Below the pieces are notes generated by a model that saw only the letters and a list, made by a program, of their open reading frames with translations, made no database searches and was not told where the DNA came from. 25,304 nucleotides of DNA from Flavobacteriales bacterium UBA1531 (lineage in GTDB: Bacteria > Bacteroidota > Bacteroidia > Flavobacteriales_D > Sanyastnellaceae): NCBI GenBank assembly GCA_002323795.1, contig DCPZ01000094.1, forward strand, positions 6,322 to 31,625, in the 5' to 3' direction. A program made the translations under genes and the position numbers. This document shows, piece after piece, positions 13,704-22,234 of this stretch (its first letter is position 1; every line of letters starts with the position of its first letter).

Positions 13704-16700
13704 TCAAAGACGCTCTCCACTAAACCGTGTGGATACCCCTATGGATTGATAAGCTTCATGCATGATTTTTGTTCTAACATCCCATTCAATCAATTTCCGA
13801 TTGTTTGCGTCGGGAAATGTTCGATTGCTCAGGAAGACAAAAAGGATATCTTCGTCTGGATCTGCCCAGGCCAATGTTCCTGTGAACCCCGAATGGCCAA
13901 AACTACCTGGACTCGCTTCATTGCATGTTGGCCCAGTGTCAGGTTCGTTGGCGGGTCGATCGAATCCACTGGCCTTTCGGTGGTCAGGATTTGGGTCAAC
14001 CCGACGAGTCCAATCAACAATGGTTTCAGGCTCGAAAAAATCAACTTTTCCATAACTCCCACCCATGCGCAACATGTGCATGAGGCGAGCGAGGTCATAG
14101 GCGTTTCCAAACAGTCCTGCATGTCCGCAGATTCCGCCAAGCATCGCTGCACCGGGATCATGAACCGTTCCGCGCACGGCTGTCTTTCGAAACAAGGTGT
14201 CATTTTCGGTTGGAGCAATATTTTTGACCTCCATCTCTTCAAGCGGATTGAAGCAAAAGCTGCTCCATCCGGCAGGATCGTAAAAGAGTTCCCCCACCAG
14301 GTTGTCCAAGGATTTTCCCGTCTTGCTTTCAACGATTCGCTGGATGGCATAGAAGCCCAAATCACTGTATCGATGCTTGCCTACGGGATCAATAGGAGCA
14401 CCGATGATCTTATTCCAGATGCTGTCTTGCCAGCTTGGCCGCATGAAGCAGGAGTTGGTAATCTTTTGAGTATGCTCTTTCGTGGGCACAAGAGAAAAAG
14501 CCGTCGAGTCCTCTAACGCTTCGAGGTAGAAGGGAATCCAAGAGGTGAGTCCGGCTCGGTGCGCTAGGACGTCACGAAGCAATCGCGAGCCCATTTCGGT
14601 GCCTTTTAAATCCGGCAAGTAAGTTTCAAATGAAGCGTTCCGATCTATGACGCCTTGTTCTTCAAGGTGCATGAGGGCAAGGGTGGAAGCCGCTACTTTG
14701 GTGATGCTTGCCAAGTCGTAAACACTGCTGGTTTCTACAGGATTTGTACCGTCCAAAGTTCCGTAAACACCGTCGTGCACTACCATTCCTTTGTGAGCCA
14801 CGATGACCCGACATCCCGGCATTGCTCCGCCCTCTATCGCATCGTGGGCAATGCTGTCAATTTGATGCTTCGCACCAAATGGAACTTTTGAAAATCCGAG
14901 TCGCACCCCACCTGACCAAGGCAATCCGTGTCCCTCGGGAAATGCTCCAACAGAAATGGGCAAGGTTCCCCCTGCCATTCCAGCACCGGTGAGCGCTTGC
15001 GCAACGGCATCGATGGTTCGTTCGTCATCTTGGTAGGCAACGATTAGCGTTTCCGTGAGAGCAGCGCATTTTTCCAGTCGATCCAAGAGGTAAGGACTGC
15101 CATACACAATCACAGCTGTGGGAACGTTTCGTTCATTGGCAAGTGCCAGTGTCCAATTCAATTGCTCGATGACCTCATCCGGAATCCCATGTTGCTTGCT
15201 CACTGAGTTTGATGTCCCGCCAAGGTGTATGACAAGCCAGTCGGATCCTTTCGATAGCAAGGATGGAATCAATGACTTTGCTTCATCAGTGAAGCTCCGG
15301 TCGGTGAGTGAACGGCCGGAAAACACACGGTTAGGCCCCATGACTTTTTCAGCTTGCTGATTGAATCGTTGGTGCGGTTGTCCCTTCCAACCGATAAAAA
15401 TCGATTCAACTTGTTTCACCTTCGGACCCCACGGAAGCGCTCGTTCACGATTGGTCACAACCGTCAGAGATCGGGCGAGTATTTCCCGGTGAATGGACTC
15501 AGCGCGGTTAGAATCAAAATTTCCAGAAGCAGAATTCATAGCCCCGCCCCAAGATTTGGCTGCAAGCACACGACGGCATTTTTGAGCGATTGAAAGCGAA
15601 TCAATCCGTTGGCTTTTGATTGCTGTCAAAATCTCCTTGATCGCTGTTGGTGGATCTGCAGGAAACAAAAGAACATCATTGCCCGCAATAAGAGCATCTG
15701 CGTGAGGAGTCTGGGTCGTGGTAAAGTCTGAAAATCCCTTCATGGTCATGGCATCCGTGAACACCAATCCTTGGAATTTCATTTCCTGTCGCAATAGCGT
15801 GTCAATGATCAAAGGTGAGAGGGTGGAGGGGCGGTTTGGGGCAGAGTCCAATGCAGGGATGTAGAGATGAGCGGCCATCATGGCAGCTACTCCTTCACTG
15901 GTCAACTTTCGAAAGGGTTCGAGTTCAACGGAATCAAGACGTTGTCGCGCGTGCAGGATTGAAGGCAAAGTTTTGTGCGAATCTGCGTCAGTGTCTCCGT
16001 GTCCGGGAAAGTGCTTTGCCGTAGCCAGAATTCCAAGGTCCTGCATCCCCTTGGCATACGCTGTTCCCATTTCAGACACGCGTTGCACGCTACTTCCGAA
16101 GGAACGACTTCCAATGACTGGATTCATTGGGTTGCTATTGACATCCACCACAGGAGCAAAATTGACATGTACACCAGTCGCTCGCAGGGCCTTGCCGACT
16201 TCTTGTCCGAATTTTCGTGTAAGTGCTGTGTCGTTAGCAGCGCCAATGGTGAGTGCTCGAGGCCATGAGCGCGTGGAATCGAGTCGCATGCCGAGCCCCC
16301 ATTCTGCATCGGTGGAGACAAGCAAAGGTACTTTCGAGGCTGATTGAAGTCGCTGCAGTCGTTCAAGTTGTTCTTGCGGATGGCCTTGCATGCAAATCAC
16401 ACCGCCGATGTCACCGTTTTTCGCCCATTGTTCTGCCTCAGCCCAATCTTTTTGGTCTTGATGCGCATAAACCGGAGGCATTAGCAATTGAGCAATTTGA
16501 TCCCGCATGCTAAGGCTCAGCATCACGGAATCTGCCCATTCGAAGTGATTGGGGCTTAAAAAAGCGGGGAGAAGGGTGTCGAGCTGCGGTGATAATGAGT
16601 CAAAGTGCCGTCCGTGACGTTGCGGCTGCAATGCACTTGTGTTCAATGTCAAGAATGTACACGCGGCCGCGATAAATGGCCCGAATTGGCCACGGATCAT
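13704..16700 (-). CDS. Exported GH3 beta-N-acetylglucosaminidase fused to a serine beta-lactamase-like domain
   Basis: A 998-residue exported fusion. Signal sequence at about 1-24 (a cysteine at 14 makes a lipoprotein possible). Residues about 55-385 are a GH3 catalytic barrel of the NagZ type: KHFPGHGDTDADSH (229-242) is the loop carrying the Asp/His general acid pair and FTDAM (314-318) has the nucleophile Asp316. About 400-595 resemble the GH3 C-terminal domain. About 615-985 are a class C beta-lactamase/DD-peptidase fold: S665-x-x-K668 (SITK), Y778-S-D, GHAGLF (859-864) and HSGFTG (936-941) in place of the KTG box. Known as a recurring two-domain architecture in Bacteroidota; expected to act on peptidoglycan in the periplasm, trimming GlcNAc and peptide or ester bonds. 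Start overlaps the cmk stop by ATGA. Confidence 0.92.
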   Translation of the reverse strand: MIRGQFGPFIAAACTFLTLNTSALQPQRHGRHFDSLSPQLDTLLPAFLSPNHFEWADSVMLSLSMRDQIAQLLMPPVYAHQDQKDWAEAEQWAKNGDIGGVICMQGHPQEQLERLQRLQSASKVPLLVSTDAEWGLGMRLDSTRSWPRALTIGAANDTALTRKFGQEVGKALRATGVHVNFAPVVDVNSNPMNPVIGSRSFGSSVQRVSEMGTAYAKGMQDLGILATAKHFPGHGDTDADSHKTLPSILHARQRLDSVELEPFRKLTSEGVAAMMAAHLYIPALDSAPNRPSTLSPLIIDTLLRQEMKFQGLVFTDAMTMKGFSDFTTTQTPHADALIAGNDVLLFPADPPTAIKEILTAIKSQRIDSLSIAQKCRRVLAAKSWGGAMNSASGNFDSNRAESIHREILARSLTVVTNRERALPWGPKVKQVESIFIGWKGQPHQRFNQQAEKVMGPNRVFSGRSLTDRSFTDEAKSLIPSLLSKGSDWLVIHLGGTSNSVSKQHGIPDEVIEQLNWTLALANERNVPTAVIVYGSPYLLDRLEKCAALTETLIVAYQDDERTIDAVAQALTGAGMAGGTLPISVGAFPEGHGLPWSGGVRLGFSKVPFGAKHQIDSIAHDAIEGGAMPGCRVIVAHKGMVVHDGVYGTLDGTNPVETSSVYDLASITKVAASTLALMHLEEQGVIDRNASFETYLPDLKGTEMGSRLLRDVLAHRAGLTSWIPFYLEALEDSTAFSLVPTKEHTQKITNSCFMRPSWQDSIWNKIIGAPIDPVGKHRYSDLGFYAIQRIVESKTGKSLDNLVGELFYDPAGWSSFCFNPLEEMEVKNIAPTENDTLFRKTAVRGTVHDPGAAMLGGICGHAGLFGNAYDLARLMHMLRMGGSYGKVDFFEPETIVDWTRRVDPNPDHRKASGFDRPANEPDTGPTCNEASPGSFGHSGFTGTLAWADPDEDILFVFLSNRTFPDANNRKLIEWDVRTKIMHEAYQSIGVSTRFSGERL

Positions 16701-17401
16701 GCTTCTGCTATGGCTTTTCGTGAATGACTCAGTAGAAAGTCAAACTGCTCGTCAATGGTGAGATTGGTGTTGTCCATCACGATGGAATCTTCTGCTTTTC
16801 TCAGGGGTGCAACAGCCCTTGTAGTGTCAATTCGATCGCGTTCTTGAATGTTATGCAGTACATCGCCTAATGTCGTTTCTACTCCCTTTTCTTTCAATTC
16901 TTCGTATCGTCTTTGGGCTCGAATCTCAACGTCTGCTGTGATGAAGAACTTCAGCTTTGCTTTGGGCATCACGACAGTGCCGATGTCACGTCCGTCCATG
17001 ATGACGCCACCTGAAGAAGCCATGCGTTGCTGAATGTTGACGAGCTTGTGTCGGATTTCAGGCACGGCTGCTACCAAACTCACCCGTCGAGCTACTTCCA
17101 TAGATCGGATCTCCTGTTCGACATTCGCGCCGCCCAGATGGATTTCTGATTGTTCAGTTTTCGCGTTGTACTTGAAGGCGATGTACATCCGTTCGATTGC
17201 TGTTGGAATTCGTCGTTCATCGATTTCATTTCCCTCAATGAGTCGTTCTTTGATGCAAAACAAGGCCGCTGCTCGATACATGGCTCCTGTGTCAATGTAG
17301 ACAAAGTTCAACTCCTTGGCCAAGGACTTTGCCATAGTGCTCTTGCCCGACGAGGAGTGTCCATCGATGGCTATGTTAATTCTCACTTTCTCCATGGGCA
17401 T
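16697..17401 (-). CDS. cmk: Cytidylate kinase
   Basis: Phosphorylates CMP and dCMP to the diphosphates with ATP in the cytoplasm. The 234-residue product shows the Walker A-type P-loop GHSSSGKST near residues 14-22, YIDTGAMYRAAAL (about 36-48), MDGRDIGTVVMPKA (about 134-147) with the nucleotide-binding Arg-Asp, and a LID region near ELKEKGVETTLGDV. Two starts are possible, ATG 17401 (MPMEKV) and ATG 17395 (MEKVRI); the latter agrees better with the family N-terminus, but the difference is two residues. Lies 19 bases after porQ in the leftward block and is ATGA-coupled to the GH3 fusion. The porQ-cmk neighbourhood recurs in Bacteroidota as far as I recall; no direct functional link is known. 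Confidence 0.95.
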   Translation of the reverse strand: MPMEKVRINIAIDGHSSSGKSTMAKSLAKELNFVYIDTGAMYRAAALFCIKERLIEGNEIDERRIPTAIERMYIAFKYNAKTEQSEIHLGGANVEQEIRSMEVARRVSLVAAVPEIRHKLVNIQQRMASSGGVIMDGRDIGTVVMPKAKLKFFITADVEIRAQRRYEELKEKGVETTLGDVLHNIQERDRIDTTRAVAPLRKAEDSIVMDNTNLTIDEQFDFLLSHSRKAIAEA

Positions 17402-17420
17402 GCAAATTAAGCGTTGAGGC

Positions 17421-18467
17421 TTAGAAACCTTCCTTAAATCTTCGAGGATTAAATGTCAAGCCAATGTGCGTCGAAGAACCTGCAAAATGATAGGTGTTTC
17501 GTGTGATTCGAAGACGAAATTCACGCACTTTAAACTCGCCACCGATCGCAAATCCATTGGTTCCATAACGCTGAGAGGCAGCCATTTCAGCTCGTCTGCG
17601 GTAATCGTATCCAACAAATAGAGCTCCGTTAGGGCCCAATTTGATTTGTGTTCCGATTGCAATGTGTCGCATCAATTGATCCCCAAATTTGAATACTTTG
17701 CTCGGAATGACATCGCCAGTCAGAGGGTCAATGGAGTCATCATAGGTGCCGGGAGGTGCCAAGTCCCACTCCTCCATGTGATTCCCTTTGATGAAAAGCA
17801 CAAAAGGGGCGTTCTGAAAACCTTTGACGAAACTCCACTGCAGGTTCCATGGCAAAGCTCCATTTGGCTGCGTTCCTTTCCAGCCCCATTGCCGACCAAA
17901 CCCGGAAATGCCCGCGCCAAATGCCAGTCTTTTTTGAGGCCAACGTGCTTGAATGAACCCTTCGACACCCGCCCAAAGTGCAACTTCGCGATTCAAGCTT
18001 CGTGAACCTGCAAAAACTTGTGCGGCAACAGTCCAGGTGGAATCAATGGGGTGAGTCCAGCCCACAAAACTGATGAGATCACTTCCAGAAAATGTGCCTT
18101 GCATGTTTCCTGCAGCGTCAAAGGCATCGAATTGTCCGTAATTCAATGCGCGCATTCCGATCTGCGTCATCCCAGCGCGTTTTTTCTGCCGAACATAGTT
18201 GACTGACACCAGTCCAATTCCGCTGAAATAGTTGACGTAATCCAATGCAATTAAACCAGAATGGCTGGAGTCTAAAAGGTTTGGGTTGTAGGCCGCTGCA
18301 TGCAAATCACCTGCTACATCAGCCATGAGTGTTCCACCTAATGCTGCTGATCTTGCGTCTGTTGGAAGTTCGAAAATGAGCGATTCTTGTACTTCTTGTG
18401 ATTGTGCGCTGAATGCACCGAGACAAAATAAGATAGCGACTGCTCGAATATGGGGGTGATTCATCAT
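17421..18467 (-). CDS. porQ: Type IX secretion system protein PorQ
   Basis: A 348-residue outer-membrane beta-barrel protein of the PorQ family. In Porphyromonas PorQ works with PorU, PorV and PorZ at the outer membrane to attach or release proteins exported by the type IX system. Seen: signal peptide (about 1-23, ending SAQSQ), then IFELPTDARSAALGGTLMAD (about 32-51), AAYNPNLLDSS (about 57-67), LDYVNYFSGIG (about 74-84) and ALNYGQFDAFDAAGNMQGTF, which are the characteristic PorQ N-terminal strands. A late FRLRITRNTYHFAG and IGLTFNPRRF close the barrel. Start: two adjacent ATGs, 18467 taken. Only four bases separate it from the lon stop. Its presence implies a type IX system in this organism, consistent with the large secreted protein at the right edge. 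Confidence 0.9.
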   Translation of the reverse strand: MMNHPHIRAVAILFCLGAFSAQSQEVQESLIFELPTDARSAALGGTLMADVAGDLHAAAYNPNLLDSSHSGLIALDYVNYFSGIGLVSVNYVRQKKRAGMTQIGMRALNYGQFDAFDAAGNMQGTFSGSDLISFVGWTHPIDSTWTVAAQVFAGSRSLNREVALWAGVEGFIQARWPQKRLAFGAGISGFGRQWGWKGTQPNGALPWNLQWSFVKGFQNAPFVLFIKGNHMEEWDLAPPGTYDDSIDPLTGDVIPSKVFKFGDQLMRHIAIGTQIKLGPNGALFVGYDYRRRAEMAASQRYGTNGFAIGGEFKVREFRLRITRNTYHFAGSSTHIGLTFNPRRFKEGF

Positions 18468-18471
18468 GAGA

Positions 18472-20907
18472 TCAAACGCTTGAAACGTTCTTTTCGTTTA
18501 GAACTGCTCTGGAAACTACCTCCTGAATGTCTTTGACGTAGGTGAACCGCATGCCCTTGAGGTAGCCTGCATCGATTTCATCGACATCTTGCTTGTTTCG
18601 ATGACACATGATGATTTCCTTGATGCCTGCTCGTTTCGCTGCCAATATTTTTTCCTTGATTCCGCCAACTGGAAGTACTTGGCCGCGGAGGGTGATTTCT
18701 CCGGTCATGGCCAGCGCCTTTCGGATTTTCTTTCGGGTGAAGGCTGATACCATGGCCGATACCATCGTGATTCCAGCGCTCGGCCCGTCTTTTGGAATTG
18801 CTCCTTGGGGCACGTGGAGGTGGACATTGGTTTTGGCAATGACCTCGATGTCAAGACCCAAAGATTGAGCATGTGATTTGACATATTCGAGCGCAATCAT
18901 TGCACTTTCCTTCATGACGTCTCCTAAGTTTCCTGTGAGGGTCAGTTTACCAGTACCTGGGGTAAGCGAAGTCTCGATGAACAAAATGTCGCCGCCATTC
19001 GGCGTCCAAGCTAGCCCCGTCACAACCCCTGGCGTCTCATTGCCTTGGTAACGATCTTTTTCTCGTGAAGGCCCCAAGATTCCCTTCAAATGTTCGGGGA
19101 TAACAGAGGCTTCGAAAGACTCTTCCAATGCGACCTCTTTCGCACGGTTGCGGATTACTTTTGCAATTCGCTTTTCCAGGCCGCGGACGCCACTTTCATT
19201 TGTGTATTGCTCAACAATGGACTCCAGTGTTTTTACCGGGATTTTGATTTCTTTTTGGGAGAGTCCAGAATCATTTAGATGCTTCGGTACCAGGTGTCTT
19301 TTGGCAATTTGGACCTTTTCTTCTACAGTGTATCCTGTGACTTCGATGATTTCCATTCGGTCGCGCAGTGCAGGCTGAATGGAGCCAAGATTGTTGCATG
19401 TGGCAATGAACATAACGTTGCTGAGGTTATAATCTAAGTCCAAGTAGTTGTCATGAAATGCGCTGTTTTGTTCAGGGTCGAGTACTTCCAGCATGGCGCT
19501 GGACGGATCGCCATGGTGATCTCGCCCCAGCTTATCAATTTCATCCAAGACAAAAAGTGGATTGGATTGCCCCGCTTTTTTTAGGCTTTGTAAAATCCTG
19601 CCGGGCATGGCGCCGATGTATGTCTTTCGGTGACCGCGAATTTCTGCTTCATCCCTAAGTCCGCCGAGGCTCATGCGGACGTATTCGCGATTCAGAGCCC
19701 GTGCCACGCTTTTGCCAAGAGAAGTTTTTCCGACACCAGGAGGGCCGTAAAGGCATATGATAGGTGCCTTAAGGTCACCTTTGATTTTCAGCACCGCCAA
19801 GTGCTCAATGATGCGCTCCTTCACTTTGTCCAACCCGTAATGATCTTCGTCCAAAACAGACTGCGCATGGTGCAAGTCAAAGTTATCTTCTGATTTTTTC
19901 TCCCACGGCAGGTCGAGCATTAAGTCCACATAGTTGGCTTGCACACTGTACTCTGCAGATTGAGAATTCATGCGTTCAAGCTTAATGATTTCGCGATCGA
20001 ATGCTTCTTTTGCATGCTCTGGCCATAACATTGCCTCTGCCTTTAGCTTTCGTTCGGCAACTTCCTGAGCTTGAGGGTTGTTGCCTAATTCTTCTTGAAT
20101 TTGCTTGAGCTGTTGATTGAGGTAATATTCGCGCTGTTGCTGATCCAATTCCCCTTTGACTTTGGTCTGAATGTCTCGCTTCAAAGAAAGCATCTGCTTT
20201 TCTTTATTGAGCAATTCGAGCACTTTACTCGCCCTTGCTTTTATTCCTGCGACTTCCAAAAGGATTTGCTTTTCTTCCACAGGAGCGTTCATGTTTGAGC
20301 CGATGAAATTCACCAGAAAAGTGAGGCTTTCAATGCTCTTAATTGCAAACCCCGCCTCTGTCGGGATGTTCGGGCTGAGTTGGATGATCTCAATGGCGAG
20401 CTCTTTGAGGCTCTCCATGAGTGCCTTGTGTTCGTCATCCTTGGGTGGCAAGTTTTCGGCATCGTATTCAACAACCCGAGCTTTCATGTATGGCTCCTCT
20501 TGGACAATTTCCGTCCATTTGAATCGTTTCTGGCCCTGCAGGATAACGGTGTTTGATCCATCAGGCATGCGGAGCATTTTGATGACCTTGGCCACAGTGC
20601 CGACTTCATTCAGGTCGGTGCCATTGGGAACCTCGATGTCGTCGTTTTTTTGACTGACCACACCGATGCGTTGTTCATTTTTGTGGGCATCCTTTACGAG
20701 GCGAATCGAGCGGTCCCTCCCAACTGTGATGGGGATGACGACACCCGGAAATAGAACAGTGTTGCGCAGGGATAGAAGGGGGAGATCTTCCGGTACCTCT
20801 TCTTTCTGCATTGCCTCCTCATCCTCTGCAGAAATAAGTGGTATAAATTCGTGGTCTTGCGCATCGCTTAAGCCCCACTGTTCCTCTTCTACTTGATCTT
20901 CAAACAT
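18472..20907 (-). CDS. lon: ATP-dependent Lon protease
   Basis: Cytoplasmic hexameric AAA+ protease that degrades misfolded and regulatory proteins. The 811 residues hold all parts in order: an acidic N-terminal tail (1-40), the LAN substrate domain (about 41-235), a coiled-coil (about 236-320), the AAA+ module with Walker A GPPGVGKTS (388-396), Walker B FVLDEIDK (452-459) and the Arg finger region, and the proteolytic domain with catalytic Ser710 in KDGPSAG and Lys753 in GGIKEK, 43 residues apart as in E. coli Lon. AAGGA precedes the ATG by seven bases. No heat-shock element was seen ahead of it; it follows the GlmU-like gene by 106 bases and may have read-through expression. The acidic extension EVEEEQWGL-like is common in Bacteroidota Lon. 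Confidence 0.97.
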   Translation of the reverse strand: MFEDQVEEEQWGLSDAQDHEFIPLISAEDEEAMQKEEVPEDLPLLSLRNTVLFPGVVIPITVGRDRSIRLVKDAHKNEQRIGVVSQKNDDIEVPNGTDLNEVGTVAKVIKMLRMPDGSNTVILQGQKRFKWTEIVQEEPYMKARVVEYDAENLPPKDDEHKALMESLKELAIEIIQLSPNIPTEAGFAIKSIESLTFLVNFIGSNMNAPVEEKQILLEVAGIKARASKVLELLNKEKQMLSLKRDIQTKVKGELDQQQREYYLNQQLKQIQEELGNNPQAQEVAERKLKAEAMLWPEHAKEAFDREIIKLERMNSQSAEYSVQANYVDLMLDLPWEKKSEDNFDLHHAQSVLDEDHYGLDKVKERIIEHLAVLKIKGDLKAPIICLYGPPGVGKTSLGKSVARALNREYVRMSLGGLRDEAEIRGHRKTYIGAMPGRILQSLKKAGQSNPLFVLDEIDKLGRDHHGDPSSAMLEVLDPEQNSAFHDNYLDLDYNLSNVMFIATCNNLGSIQPALRDRMEIIEVTGYTVEEKVQIAKRHLVPKHLNDSGLSQKEIKIPVKTLESIVEQYTNESGVRGLEKRIAKVIRNRAKEVALEESFEASVIPEHLKGILGPSREKDRYQGNETPGVVTGLAWTPNGGDILFIETSLTPGTGKLTLTGNLGDVMKESAMIALEYVKSHAQSLGLDIEVIAKTNVHLHVPQGAIPKDGPSAGITMVSAMVSAFTRKKIRKALAMTGEITLRGQVLPVGGIKEKILAAKRAGIKEIIMCHRNKQDVDEIDAGYLKGMRFTYVKDIQEVVSRAVLNEKNVSSV

Positions 20908-21013
20908 CTTCTTCCTTGTTGTACTGCTTCAGGTCAAAGGCCGTGCCACCATCATACTCGGACAATGTGGCAGTTGTTTTTGTCAGTTGCTCGGACTTAA
21001 TGAGCCGTGGACA
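20908..21013 (-). other. 106-base spacer with an in-frame open extension of the GlmU-like gene
   Basis: After the TAA of the GlmU-like gene (21016-21014) the same reading frame stays open for about 36 codons (CPRLIKSEQL ... DGGTAFDLKQ ... KEEDV) and ends in a TGA that overlaps the lon ATG. It contains no ATG; only TTG and CTG could start a small peptide. No promoter box was recognised. It may be a small leader peptide, remnant coding sequence, or chance. Confidence 0.4.
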
Positions 21014-22171
21014 TTATGTGATTTTGGTATCGCGTAGATACTCTTTTTTCCAAAGCTCAATTTCGTTGTCGAGTAATTCGTGACCTCTCCGCGACATCAC
21101 CGATCGCGCGGTTTGGATGAACTTGTCAAATTCGTGCTTTTGCCAATCTGCGCCCCCGCCCCACGAGAAAGGGGGGATGTGTTTGGGCTGAAAACCGCTC
21201 CCAAAGACGTTGCATCCAGGCCCAACGATGCTCCCTGTATTGAACATGGTGTTGATACCAGATTTACTGTGGTCTCCCATGATCAATCCGCAAAACTGAA
21301 GGCCTGATTCGTCGTATTTCCCAGTGTCTTTATCCCAAAGCCGCACTGTGCTGTAATTGCTTTTGAGGTTGCTGGTATTTGTAGCCGCCCCCAAATTGCA
21401 CCAGTGACCGATTACGGAATTGCCGACGAATCCATCGTGTCCTTTGTTTGCAAAGCCCAAAAACACAGAATTCGAAACTTCACCACCGATCCTGCACTGA
21501 TCACCAATGCTGGTTGGACCATATACCTTGGATCCCATCTTGATGACGCTTTTGGCTCCAAGGTAGAGTGGTCCACGAATGCTGCTTCCTTCTTGAATCT
21601 CACTATCTGGACCGAGTAAGACAGGACCGGCCGACGTGTTGATGTTACACGCATTGGCCCGAGCCCCTGGCGCGATGAGCAGACTGTCCACTGGGCCTAT
21701 GACCTGGACATGGGATGGTAGGGGTATTTGAGATGCGGGTTTGGCCGCCCATTTTTTCGCAACTGCTTGAACCTGTTCTGTGATCCATTCTCCGGCATTC
21801 GAAAAAAGTTGAGTAGGGGTGCTCAAGAGTTCAGCATTTGTTGCGAACTGGGGCTCGAGTTGCTCAATGGATGCATTCCATCGAAAAAGTGGGGTGCCAT
21901 TGAAATACAAATCAGCGCCTACAGGAAGGTCTTTCAAAGTCTTAACGGCATCAGCTGTAGGAAGCCACCGATCATTCAATTGGCCTCTCTGCAGGCTCGT
22001 GAGAACATTCTGGCTGACGCCTTGTTCTATATTGTTGATGCTCGAACGAACGACCATATCCCAGTATTCTGCAAGCGTGAGAGCTCCTAGGAGCATCTTA
22101 CCCTCTGTGTGGGCAGCGCCTAAAGGATACAAACAGGAGCTCTTATCGTGGAAGAAGGTAATCTTCGTCAT
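21014..22171 (-). CDS. GlmU-like putative sugar nucleotidyltransferase with left-handed beta-helix
   Basis: A 385-residue member of the Bacteroidota GlmU-like family. The C-terminal half (about 160-345) is a left-handed beta-helix of hexapeptide repeats (for example GPVLLGPDSEIQEGSSIRG, IGDQCRIGGEVSN), including the GHDGFVGNSVIGHWCNLGAATNTSNLKSNY stretch that aligns with the GlmU acetyltransferase active-site region and SGINTMFNTGSIVGPGCNVFG. The N-terminal half should be the nucleotidyltransferase domain, but the GlmU GxGTRM loop is missing; the family instead has a short conserved start, here KMLLGALTLAEYWD (25-38). It is thought to replace GlmU in making UDP-GlcNAc, unproven here. ATG 22171 is four bases after a TATTTTTG box. 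First gene of the long leftward block. Confidence 0.85.
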   Translation of the reverse strand: MTKITFFHDKSSCLYPLGAAHTEGKMLLGALTLAEYWDMVVRSSINNIEQGVSQNVLTSLQRGQLNDRWLPTADAVKTLKDLPVGADLYFNGTPLFRWNASIEQLEPQFATNAELLSTPTQLFSNAGEWITEQVQAVAKKWAAKPASQIPLPSHVQVIGPVDSLLIAPGARANACNINTSAGPVLLGPDSEIQEGSSIRGPLYLGAKSVIKMGSKVYGPTSIGDQCRIGGEVSNSVFLGFANKGHDGFVGNSVIGHWCNLGAATNTSNLKSNYSTVRLWDKDTGKYDESGLQFCGLIMGDHSKSGINTMFNTGSIVGPGCNVFGSGFQPKHIPPFSWGGGADWQKHEFDKFIQTARSVMSRRGHELLDNEIELWKKEYLRDTKIT

Positions 22172-22175
22172 GGCT

Positions 22176-22183
22176 CAAAAATA
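22176..22183 (-). promoter_or_regulatory. -7 promoter box TATTTTTG heading the leftward block
   Basis: Exact TAnnTTTG match on the minus strand, four bases before the ATG at 22171, the same geometry as at the RlmD-like gene. It predicts a leaderless transcript that could run through lon, porQ, cmk, the GH3 fusion, bshA and the membrane protein. Confidence 0.5.
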
Positions 22184-22234
22184 CGCTTTGTCTGCTTTCC
22201 GTTTGACGGGAGCCTCACGAATCCTTTTCGTAAA

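Noticed and set aside
13746..14516. A 256-codon open frame on the plus strand
   Set aside because: It lies wholly opposite the beta-lactamase half of the GH3 fusion, whose motifs are clear, and its translation shows no recognisable domain.
22148..22234. Longer N-terminus for the MerR regulator
   Set aside because: It overlaps the GlmU-like start and promoter, and MerR proteins start a few residues before the helix-turn-helix, as with ATG 22235.
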